NCBI GenBank assembly: GCA_964371055.1
Contig: CAYJLF010000008.1
Span: forward strand, 62,001-126,000
Direction of reading: 5' to 3'
Length of the DNA stretch: 64,000 nucleotides
Source of the DNA: CAYJLF01 sp964371055
Lineage (GTDB): Bacteria > Eisenbacteria > RBG-16-71-46 > CAIMUX01
The position numbers and the translations under genes are program-made. Positions 8,180 to 15,954 of this stretch are shown piece by piece. Every line of letters begins with the position of its first letter. Positions within the stretch are counted from its first letter, which is position 1. The notes beneath the pieces were generated by a model. It was not told the DNA's origin and made no database searches. It worked only from the letters and a program-made list of their open reading frames with translations.

Positions 8180-9295
8180 GTGCGGAGGCGGGATGCGGAG
8201 TTGGTGGCCTGGGTCGGCACGGCCGGTGAAACGGTCGTGCGGGGACTGGGGCCGGTCGCCTTGGCGATCGGAACCGGCCTCGTCCTGGCGGCCCTCGCGG
8301 TGCGGGCGCTCGGCGCCGATCCGGGCGAGTTTTTCTCCCTGCTCTTTCGGGGGACGCTCGGGTCCGCGTACGGCTTCAGCCAGGTCCTCTTCAAGGCGAC
8401 CCCGCTGCTCTTCACCGGTCTCGCGGTCTCGGTCGCGTTCCAGGCTCGCCTGTTCAACATCGGGGCCGAGGGGCAGATGGTGGTCGGCGGATTCGCGATG
8501 GCTTGGATCGGCTTCGCCGGACCGGAGCTACCGGTCGTGCTCGGCGCCGCGGCGGCCCTGGCGGCGGGCGCGGCGGCGGGCGCGCTCTGGGGCCTGCTTC
8601 CAGGAGTGATGAAGGCGCGGACCGGCGGGAGCGAGGTCATCGTCACCATCATGCTCAACTTCATCGCGCTCGCTCTGGTCAACTACCTGCTCGTGACCCG
8701 GTTCGCCCTGCCGGAGACGGTGCGCACCGCCGAGATCACCGAGGGGGCGCGCCTGCTCCGATTCTCCGAGGTCTGGCCGGCGTTGCGCGGCAGCCCGCTC
8801 AGCCTCGCCTTCGTCGTCGGGCTGCTGCTGGCCGCGGGCCTGCACTGGCTCTTCGGCTCCACCCCGCTCGGTTTCGGGCTCAGGGTGCTGGGAGCGGGTC
8901 TGCCGCAGGCGCGCTACGCGGGGTTGCCGGTGGCGCGGCTGACTCTGTTGGCGATGACGCTCTCCGGCGCGGTGGCGGGGATGGCCGGATGCGGGTTCAT
9001 CCTCGGCTACAAGCACTACTACGAAGGGGACTTCTCGGCCGGCGCCGGGTTCATCGGCATCGCGGTCGCACTCCTCGCGCGGAACCGTCCCCTCGCGGTC
9101 ATCCCCTCCGCCATCTTCTTCGGCCTCCTGTCCTACGGCGGACTGGTCGTGAACCCCATCGTGCCTCGGGAACTGCTCGACGTGCTGCAGGCACTGATCC
9201 TCGTCCTCTTCATCGTCTTCGACCGGCTGCTGGGGAGCGGGCTGCGCCGCCACCGGGAGCGGGCCGCGGCGCGATCGCTGGAAGGGGAGGCGTAG
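8180..9295 (+). CDS. Nucleoside ABC importer permease 1
   Basis: The roughly 371-residue polytopic membrane protein is a BPD_transp_2-type permease (NupP/YufP-like). Hydrophobic segments recur along its length, with the conserved LFNIGAEGQM and GGSEVIVTIMLNFIAL motifs found in these transporters. GTG codons at 8174 and 8180 are both possible. The one at 8180 is preferred because GGAGGA ends 6 bases upstream of it and only one base upstream of the other. The next permease starts immediately after the stop. Confidence 0.9.
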   Translation: MRRRDAELVAWVGTAGETVVRGLGPVALAIGTGLVLAALAVRALGADPGEFFSLLFRGTLGSAYGFSQVLFKATPLLFTGLAVSVAFQARLFNIGAEGQMVVGGFAMAWIGFAGPELPVVLGAAAALAAGAAAGALWGLLPGVMKARTGGSEVIVTIMLNFIALALVNYLLVTRFALPETVRTAEITEGARLLRFSEVWPALRGSPLSLAFVVGLLLAAGLHWLFGSTPLGFGLRVLGAGLPQARYAGLPVARLTLLAMTLSGAVAGMAGCGFILGYKHYYEGDFSAGAGFIGIAVALLARNRPLAVIPSAIFFGLLSYGGLVVNPIVPRELLDVLQALILVLFIVFDRLLGSGLRRHRERAAARSLEGEA

Positions 9296-10207
9296 ATGGA
9301 AGCCATTGCCTCCTTTGCGGCCCAGGTGCTGCGGATCAGCGTCCCCTACGTCCTCGCGGCGACGGGGGGGGCGGTCTGTGAGCGCAGCGGCGTCGTGAAC
9401 ATCGCGCTCGAGGGGATGCTCCTCTGTGGTGCGTTCGGCGCGGCGGTCGGCACGCTGGCGACCGGCGATCCGTGGCTCGGCGTCCTCTTCGGCACATTTT
9501 TCGGGATGCTCCTCGCGTCGCTTCATGCCGTCATCACGGTGGGAGCGAAGGCTGACCAGATTCTGAGCGGGCTAGCGCTCAACCTGTTGGCGCTCGGGGC
9601 CACGCGCGGCCTGCTCAAGGTCCTTTACGGCAGTTCGAGCAACTCGCCACGCCTGGACGGCATCGCGCCCCTTCCGATCCCGGCGCCGGCGGGCCTGGAG
9701 AGCCTGCTCCAGGTGATCGGCCACCCGATCTTCCTCTTGACCGTCGCGCTCGTCGTGGTGGCGCAGGTCGTGATCTTCGGCACGGGATTCGGCCTCTCCC
9801 TGCGCGCCGCGGGGGATGGTCCCCGGGCGCTCGACGGCGCGGGGATCTCGGTCGCGCGGATCCGCGTGACGGCGGTGATCGCGTCGGGTGCTCTCGCCGG
9901 ACTCGGCGGCGCCTGGCTGGCGCTCGAACAGCACACGTTCACCGACGGCATGTCGAGCGGGCGGGGTTACATCGCGCTCGCCGCCATGATCGTCGGCAAG
10001 TGGCGTCCTTCAGCGGGAGCGGCCGCGTGCCTCCTCTTCGGCGCGGCCGAGGCGCTCCAGATGCGTGTCCCCTCGACGGTCATCCCGACGCAGTTCCTCC
10101 AGATGTTGCCCTACTTGATCACGCTGATCGCGCTCGCCGGCTGGATCGGCCGTTCGAACGCCCCGGCGGCGCTCGGGGAGCCGTACGAGCGGGAGGGGAG
10201 TCGGTGA
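9296..10207 (+). CDS. Nucleoside ABC importer permease 2
   Basis: The 303-residue polytopic permease (NupQ/YufQ-like, BPD_transp_2) contains the family motif ERSGVVNIALEGMLLCGAF near the N-terminus and VGAKADQILSGLALNLLALG further on. The ATG at 9296 follows the TAG of permease 1 with no gap. Its stop overlaps the GTG of the phosphorylase gene. With permease 1 it should form the membrane channel of the importer. Confidence 0.9.
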   Translation: MEAIASFAAQVLRISVPYVLAATGGAVCERSGVVNIALEGMLLCGAFGAAVGTLATGDPWLGVLFGTFFGMLLASLHAVITVGAKADQILSGLALNLLALGATRGLLKVLYGSSSNSPRLDGIAPLPIPAPAGLESLLQVIGHPIFLLTVALVVVAQVVIFGTGFGLSLRAAGDGPRALDGAGISVARIRVTAVIASGALAGLGGAWLALEQHTFTDGMSSGRGYIALAAMIVGKWRPSAGAAACLLFGAAEALQMRVPSTVIPTQFLQMLPYLITLIALAGWIGRSNAPAALGEPYEREGSR

Positions 10208-11046
10208 GGCGCCGACCGGGACGCACTCCGGACCAGCCCGGAGGGTGGCCGCCGGCGGACCTGGTCGAGTCGATCCGGGGAGAACTCGGCGGGGCCTCGA
10301 CCGATCTCGGCGTGGTCCTGGGGAGCGGGTTGGGCGGTCTGGCGGACCGCCTCGATCCTGTCTGGCAACGCGACGCCGTCGCGATCCCGGGCTATCCGCA
10401 CAGCACGGTCGCCGGTCATCGCGGGCGCCTGCTGCTCGGGCGACTGGGCGATCGCCTGACCTGGGTGGTGCAGGGTCGGGTCCACCTCTACGAGGGGCAC
10501 GCGGTGGAGACAGCGACGCGCTACGTCCGTCTCCTGCACGCCCTCGGAGTCCGACGGCTGATCCTCACCAACGCTTCCGGGTCGGTCGACGCCCTGGCGG
10601 CCGGACCCGGCGACGTCGTCCTCTGCCGGGACGCCATCGGGCTCTACTTCCGCCCGCTCGCCGCCCCGGCCTGGAACGGCCCCTGGCGGGTACGCGGGCC
10701 TTTGACCGACCCCGAGCTGGCGCGGAAGGCAGAGGAGACCGCGCGCGAGGAGTCGATTCCTCTCCGCTCGGGAATCCTGGTCGCCTCGCTCGGCCCGACC
10801 TACGAAACCGCGGCGGAGGTGCGGGCGTGGAGAGCGATCGGCGGAACCGTCGCCTCGATGTCGACCGTCCCCGAAGCCATGGTCGCGCGTGAGCTGCAGA
10901 TGCGGTGCTTGATCTTCTCTCTCGTCACGAACCTGGGCACGGGGCTCTCCCCCCATCCGCTGAGCCACGAAGAGGTGGTCGAGGTCGCCGACCGGGCCGG
11001 CCGGACGCTCGAGCGTCTGCTCGTGACGCTCGTCGCGCGCCTCTGA
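10204..11046 (+). CDS. Purine nucleoside phosphorylase
   Basis: The 280-residue trimeric-type PNP splits inosine or guanosine with phosphate into base and ribose-1-phosphate. It shows VVLGSGLGGLA, the active-site QGRVHLYEGH, LTNASGSVD (family LTNAAGG), GPTYETAAEVRAW and ASMSTVPEAMVARE. The expected Asn of the base-binding VTNLGTG block is present. The GTG at 10204 overlaps the permease stop as GTGA and has GGGAGGGGAG upstream. It closes the salvage operon, supplying free base for hpt. Confidence 0.93.
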   Translation: MRRRPGRTPDQPGGWPPADLVESIRGELGGASTDLGVVLGSGLGGLADRLDPVWQRDAVAIPGYPHSTVAGHRGRLLLGRLGDRLTWVVQGRVHLYEGHAVETATRYVRLLHALGVRRLILTNASGSVDALAAGPGDVVLCRDAIGLYFRPLAAPAWNGPWRVRGPLTDPELARKAEETAREESIPLRSGILVASLGPTYETAAEVRAWRAIGGTVASMSTVPEAMVARELQMRCLIFSLVTNLGTGLSPHPLSHEEVVEVADRAGRTLERLLVTLVARL

Positions 11047-11053
11047 CCCGCCT

Positions 11054-11129
11054 GGGTCGCGATCCCGATCGCGGCCCCGTCGACGAAATCGCAGAACGGC
11101 GATCCTCCCCGCGCCGGAGAGGATCGCCG
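11054..11129. terminator. Hairpins between convergent genes
   Basis: Two stem-loops fill the 142-base gap between the phosphorylase (+) and the first selenoprotein gene (-). The stronger is a perfect 11-bp stem, CGGCGATCCTC at 11097-11107 with GAGGATCGCCG at 11119-11129 and an 11-base loop. The weaker is GGGTCGCGATC/GATCGCGGCCC from 11054. Neither has a good T-tract, but the location between converging genes suggests a bidirectional terminator. Confidence 0.55.
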
Positions 11130-11188
11130 TCGTCGATCCGGTTGCGCCGGCCGGGCCGACCCAAGGCTCGGCCGACCGCCCCGGGGAC

Positions 11189-13210
11189 TTATCTCGTCAG
11201 AACCACCTTGTGCGACCTGCTCCCCTCGGCCGACTCGAAGCGGGCGAAGTAGATCCCCGAGGGGACCGGCCGCCCGGCCGCATCGGTTCCGTCCCAGGAC
11301 AACTGGTGCCGGCCGGCCTCGATCCGGCCGTCGACGAGCGTACGCACGAGCCGCCCGCTCACATCGACGACCGCCAGGCGCACCGGCGAGGACGCGGCAT
11401 TCGCGCTCAGGCTGAAGGAGAGCTCCGTCGCTCCGAGACTCGGGTTGGGCGCGACAGACAGCGGATCGAGCCGGGCGAGGCCGGGCTCGTCCATGCCGCC
11501 CGGGTCCGAGCCGCTGACCAGCCAGAGGACCGTCTTCTCGATCAACGCGCGGGCGTTGTTCGGATCGGGATCGGCCGTCGGCATGGCGTTCGGCGGAACG
11601 CAGTTGTAGACCGCCTTGGAACCGTTACCCCGCTCGTTCCGGACCGCCACCGGCAGGGAACTGTGGTTGTAGAGAATGGCCGAGGCGGTGGAGGACGGAT
11701 TGACCTGGTCGACGCGATTCGCGCCGGAGGGGAAAGTCAACGCCATGCTCACTCCGTCCGTGATCGGGTCGCCGCCCACCCCCGTGATGGAGGTGGCCGT
11801 GACGCCGTCGGCGTGCGTCTCGACGCCCATGTACTCCCGGAGGAAGAGGCGCGTGCCGCTCACGAAGTTGAGGAAGTCCATGCTGCTGACGAACATCTTC
11901 CCACCGTCGTCCATGTAGGCCTTGATCGCCGTGGTGTCGGCCGTGGTGAAGAGGCTGGAGAGGAAGTAACCGTGCTGCCAGAGCACGACGTCGAAGCCGG
12001 CCATGTTGTTGAAGGTCGGCCCGAGGCTCCCGTGGCCGTTGTAGACATCCCAGTCCTCGTAGAGCCAGCCGATCCCGTCGAGCGCGTCGGTCCAGACCGT
12101 CTCGTCGACGCGGGTGCCGTCGTCGTCGACGAAGAGGATCGAGTAGGAGGCGTTGAAGACGCGCAGGCTCAGGGGATAGGTCCGCCCTGAATTCTGCGAT
12201 TCGGTGATGAAGTGGCCGGTCCCGATCCGCTTGACGTTGTCGGTCAGGATGCGGAGAGCGATCCCCTTCCCCTCGAGGCCGCCGAAGTTGAACGCCGTGG
12301 CGGAGGAGTACCAGTTCGGGTCGCCCTCCACCTGGAACTCACAAGGCCAGCCGAAGCCGTTGTCGAAAGAGAGCGTCATCACGTCGGGGCTGGCGGTGTC
12401 GTTGGTGATGGTCCCCTCAAAGTAGGCGTAGCCGCTCCGGGAGGGGACCGACGCCACGCGACGCGGAATGTTGACGGTGAAGTCGGTCAGATAGGGGATC
12501 TTCGCCCCCTGGATGATCTCCTTCGTGCCGCTCGTCTTCTGCAGGACGGCGGCCGCCCAGAGCTGAGCCTGGTCCCACCCCGCGTTGACGGGGAAGGTCT
12601 TGACGACGGTGACCTCGTCCCCCTGGTTGACCAGGGTGGTCACCGGCTCGTTCTTGATCACGCGGGTGATGTTGTCGAAGGAGGTGGACGGGTTGTAGTA
12701 GCAGTCGTCCTCCATGATGAAGACCGTCGCCTGGACGCCGGTCTGGGCAACCGGATCGACGAGTCGGTAGGTGACGGTGATCGTTCCGGTGTTGCCGGAG
12801 ATCGACCAGACCCCTTCGATCTCGACCGGGCTGACATTGCTGACTTCGCCCATGCGGGTCATGTAGCGCGAGCGATAGGTCGTGTAGGAGCTGTTGCAGT
12901 TGCTGGCTCCGACGACGGCATACTTGCCGTCGATCCGCACGTCGGGGACGCCGCTGACGCCGTACCAGGAGGCGCGCGCGACCGCGTCGGCGTGCGAGAA
13001 CTGCTGGGAAGTGTGGGAGTCGACGTGGATGAAGGTCTGGGGGAACTCTGCCTCGAGCATATCCAGCCCGCACCGGGCTGCCGGGCAGTAGGGTCAGGTG
13101 GCGAAGCCGAACTCGTCGGCGAAGATGACCTTGGGCACGCTCGCGAGCGCGGGCGCGGCCGTGATCGAGAGTGCGGTGAAGAGGAGCAGGGCCCTGAAGG
13201 CGTGACGCAT
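11189..13210 (-). CDS. Secreted Omp28-like selenoprotein, copy 1 (in-frame TGA)
   Basis: Translated from the ATG at 13210 with the TGA at 13096-13094 read as selenocysteine, the product has 673 residues. It begins with a signal peptide (MRHAFRALLLFTALSITAAP then ALA). A thioredoxin-like domain follows, with FATUPYCPAARC (Sec39, Cys42) and YGVSGVPDVRIDG, the cis-Pro region. Next come beta-rich segments, a GATase-like domain near residues 350-480 (SILFVDDDGTR, WDVYNGHG, VVLWQHGYF), and a FlgD-like Ig domain ending SGIYFARFES. The overall type is Omp28-related. Without read-through, the downstream part would start at a Met behind its own signal and active site. A near-identical paralogue lies upstream. 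Confidence 0.85.
13064..13096 (-). promoter_or_regulatory. Sec codon TGA with candidate bacterial SECIS hairpin, copy 1
   Basis: The in-frame TGA (13096-13094) is followed after 13 bases by CAGCCCGGTGCGGGCTG at 13080-13064 on the minus strand. This folds as a perfect 7-bp stem with a GUG apical loop, or 6 bp with a GGUGC loop. Bacterial SECIS elements sit just downstream of the UGA and have a conserved G in a small apical loop at about this distance. The fit is by eye; no covariance search was run. Confidence 0.65.
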
Positions 13211-13330
13211 GAGGATCCTCCCGTCGGGATGGGCATCCAGCCGCGACGGGCCGCGCCGCGGCGTTTCCGGCCGGCCGCCGGGGAAGAGCTGCGGGCCTGC
13301 CCCGAACGTGGTCGGAATGAGTTAAGCGAA

Positions 13331-13348
13331 ATGATATCTGAAGATTAG
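13331..13348 (-). promoter_or_regulatory. Conserved upstream element of selenoprotein copy 1
   Basis: CTAATCTTCAGATATCAT on the minus strand matches CTAATACTCGGATATCAT ahead of copy 2 at 15 of 18 positions. Both lie exactly 120 bases upstream of the respective ATG, while the sequence between element and ATG is largely unlike. TATCAT could be a -10 box (TTGTTT 18 bases upstream), or the palindromic GATATC could be part of an operator. Confidence 0.5.
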
Positions 13349-13501
13349 CAGGTGAAACAAGACAATCGTAGTGAGATGAATGTAATCAGACTGACAATCT
13401 TATGAACGAGCCGGAAGGAGGCACGGCCCCGGCGCTCTCTACGCCATCGGTGTATTGCGCGGGAGGGAGCGGAGGAGGGGACGCGGAGCTAGATAGGGAA
13501 A

Positions 13502-13533
13502 GAGGGGACCCGGTGGTTTCACCGGGTCCCCTC
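13502..13533 (-). terminator. Strong hairpin terminator for selenoprotein copy 2
   Basis: GAGGGGACCCGGTG and CACCGGGTCCCCTC pair perfectly over 14 bp around a 4-base loop, about 75 bases past the stop of copy 2. In the minus-strand direction the stem is followed by TTTCCCTATC, a short T-run, so this is a likely intrinsic terminator separating copy 2 from copy 1. Confidence 0.75.
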
Positions 13534-13606
13534 GAGCCTGCCCCGCCTCTGGGCGGGCGGGCCCCGGCGCCCCCGAGATCCGGGCGCCGGGCGGAAGTCG
13601 TGGTTC

Positions 13607-15631
13607 TTACCGAGTGACGACGACCTTGCGGGCGTCGCGCTGGTCAGACGACTCGATCCGGGCGAAATAGATCCCCGAGGGGACCGGCCGCCCGGCCGCG
13701 TCGGTTCCGTCCCAGGACAACTGATGCGAACCGGCCTCGATCCGGCCGTCGACCAGGGTGCGTACGAGCCGTCCGGTCACGTCGACGACCGTCAGCCGAA
13801 CCGGCGAGCCGGCCGCGGCCGGACTGACCGAGAACGACAGAGCGGCGGCGCCCACGCTCGGATTCGGGTTGACCGACAGGCGGCCGGCGAGCGCCGCGGG
13901 CAGGTCGTCGACGCTCCCCGGGTCGGACCCACCGACCAGCCAGAGGACCGTCTTCTCAATCAACGCGCGGGCGTTGTTCGGATCGGGATCGGCCGCCGGC
14001 ATGGCGTTCGGCGGGACGCAGTTGTAGACCGCCTTGGAACCGTTGACCCGCTCGTTCCGGACCGCCACCGGCAGGGAGTTGTGGTTGTGGAGAATCGCCG
14101 AGGCGGTGGAGGACGGGTTGACCTGGTCGACGCGGTTGGCGCCGGAGGGGAAGGTCAGCGCCATGTTCATTCCATCCGTGATCGGATCGCCGCCCACCCC
14201 CGTGATGGAGTTGGCGGTGACGCCGTCGGCGTGCGTCTCGACTCCCATGTACTCCCGGAGGAAGAGGCGCGTGCCGCTCACGAAGTTGAGGAAGTCCATG
14301 CTGCTGACGAAGATCTTCCCACCGTCGTCCAGGTAGGTCTTGATCGCCGTGGTGTCGGCCGTGCTGAAGAGGCTGGAGAGGAAGTAACCATGCTGCCAAA
14401 GGACCGCGTCGAAGCCGGCCATGTTGTTGAAGGTCGGCCCGAGATTGCCGTGGCCGTTGTAGACGTCCCAGTCCTCATAAAGCCAGCCGATCCCGTCGAT
14501 GGCGTCGGTCCAGACCGTCTCGTCGGTGCGCGTGCCGTCGTCGTCGACGAAGAGGATCGAGTAGGAGCGGTTGAAAATGCGCAGGCTCATGGGATAGGTC
14601 CGGCCGGAGTTCTGGGAACTCGACAGGAAACTCCCCGTGCCGATCCGCTTCACGCCGTCCGTCAGGACGCGGAGCGTGATCTCCTTCCCCTCGAGGGCGC
14701 CGAAATCGAACGCCGTGGGGGCGGAGTACCAGTTCGGATCTCCCTCCACCTGGAACTCGCCCGGCCAGCCGAAGCCGTTATCGAACGAGAAGGTCATCAC
14801 GTCGGGGCTCGAGGTGTCGTTGGTGACCGTTCCCTCGAAATAGGCGTAGCCGCTGCCGGTCGGGACCGACGCGACCTTGTGCGGCATGTTGACGGTGAAG
14901 TCGCTCAGGTAGGGGATACTCGCGGCCTGGATCATGTCCTTCGTGCCGGACGTCTTCTGCAGGACGGCGGCGCAGTGGAGCTGGTCCTGATCCCATCCCG
15001 CGTTGATCGGGATGGTCTTCACGATCGTGACCTCGTCCCCCTGGTTCGTGAGGCCGGTGACCGCCTCATTGCGGAGGGCGCGGGCGAGGTGGTTGAAGGT
15101 CGTCGAGGCGTTGTAGTAGACGTCATCCTCGTAGATGAAGAGCGTCGCCTGAACGCCGGTCTGGGGGACCGGATCGACGAGACGGTAGGTGACCGTGATC
15201 GTCCCGGTGTCCCCGGCAATCGACCAGACCCCTTCGATCTCGACCGGGCTGACGTTGGCGACCTCATTCATCCGCGTGATGTACCGCGAGCGGTAGTTGG
15301 AGTAGGCCGTGTTGCAGTTGCTGGCGCCGACGACGGAGTACTTGCCGTCGATCCGCACGTCCGGCACGCCGCTGACGCCGTACCAGGAGGCGCGGGCCTG
15401 ACCTTCCGCGAAGGCATACGCCTGCGAAGTGTGGATGTCGACCGGGATGACCGTGGCGGGGAACTCGTTCCGAAGCATTTCCAGCCCGCACCGGGCTGCT
15501 GGACAGTAGGGTCAGGTGATGTACCCGAACTCGTCGCAGAGAATCACCTTGGGCACGCTCGCGAACGCGGGCAGCGCTGCCCCCGTGACGAGCACAGCCA
15601 GTACGAGCATGGCCTTCCAGGCGTGGCGCAT
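13607..15631 (-). CDS. Secreted Omp28-like selenoprotein, copy 2 (in-frame TGA)
   Basis: Read from the ATG at 15631 with the TGA at 15514-15512 as selenocysteine, the product has 674 residues and the same architecture as copy 1. It has a signal peptide (MRHAWKAMLVLAVL, cleavage after AFA), a thioredoxin-like domain with YITUPYCPAARC (Sec40, Cys43), GVSGVPDVRIDGKY, the GATase-like middle region with WDVYNGHG and FVSSMDFLNFVSG, and a FlgD-like C-terminal domain ending SGIYFARIES. An extra Cys (ILCDEF) lies just before the active site. The UPYC-to-RC block matches copy 1 exactly, although the signal peptide and Trx body differ at many positions. Confidence 0.85.
15482..15514 (-). promoter_or_regulatory. 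Sec codon TGA with candidate bacterial SECIS hairpin, copy 2
   Basis: The TGA (15514-15512) is followed, again after 13 bases, by the same 17-base hairpin as in copy 1 (15498-15482 on the minus strand): a 7-bp stem and GUG loop. Between the TGA and the hairpin the two copies differ at two third-codon positions, but the hairpin itself is unchanged. Confidence 0.65.
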
Positions 15632-15944
15632 GAAGAACCTCCCCTGCATGTGACCGATGACCGCGTCCTATCGTCCGCAGCCCTTCCTGATCTTCCGGAC
15701 GCGCACCGACCAGCGGGACGGCCAGCGACGCCCACGGACAACCTATCTTTGATGATATCCGAGTATTAGGAAAAATGGAAGGGATGCTGTGCAGGAATTA
15801 GCCAAACCGGCACTGAGACCCGATTGCGGTGACATCCCTCGAGGCCGAACCGCCGGGGCCGGCCCTGGGGTATCGGGGTCGGAAGGGTGAGCGACGGGGC
15901 GGCGCCCCCGCGCCGGGCACCCAGCGGAGGCCCGCTGCCGGTCG
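15632..15944 (-). other. Leader of selenoprotein copy 2 and 3' region of the AAA+ gene
   Basis: These 313 bases contain the 120-base leader of copy 2, the conserved element at 15752-15769, an AT-rich patch at 15740-15815, and the end of a hairpin around the AAA+ stop codon. No gene was recognised. Confidence 0.65.
15752..15769 (-). promoter_or_regulatory. Conserved upstream element of selenoprotein copy 2
   Basis: CTAATACTCGGATATCAT on the minus strand is the counterpart of the element ahead of copy 1, at the same 120-base distance from the ATG. If TATCAT is a -10 box, TTCCAT lies 17 bases upstream as a weak -35. Confidence 0.5.
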
Positions 15945-15954
15945 TCAGCGGGCC
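15929..15954. terminator. Hairpin across the AAA+ gene stop
   Basis: GGCCCGCTG (15929-15937) and CAGCGGGCC (15946-15954) form a perfect 9-bp stem with an 8-base loop that includes part of the stop codon. There is no T-tract, so a role in termination is only possible. Confidence 0.35.

Larger units (their letters stand above)
13211..13606 (-). other. Intergenic region between the two selenoprotein genes
   Basis: These 396 bases hold the leader of copy 1 and the terminator of copy 2. Bases 13320-13400 are strikingly AT-rich for this genome and include a conserved upstream element at 13331-13348. The part at 13403-13500 shows no recognisable gene or site. Confidence 0.7.

Noticed and set aside
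13094..13096. TGA in selenoprotein copy 1 as a sequencing error or pseudogene stop
   Set aside because: The paralogue has the same TGA in the same codon, the frame is otherwise open for more than 630 codons, and the position is the CxxC redox residue.
13320..13400. AT-rich patch as inserted foreign DNA
   Set aside because: A similar patch precedes copy 2 at the same distance, so it is more likely a promoter region; no mobile-element ends were seen.
13724..15769. Long plus-strand open frame antisense to selenoprotein copy 2
   Set aside because: The minus-strand protein has signal peptide, domains and a paralogue; the plus frame has none and is a composition effect.
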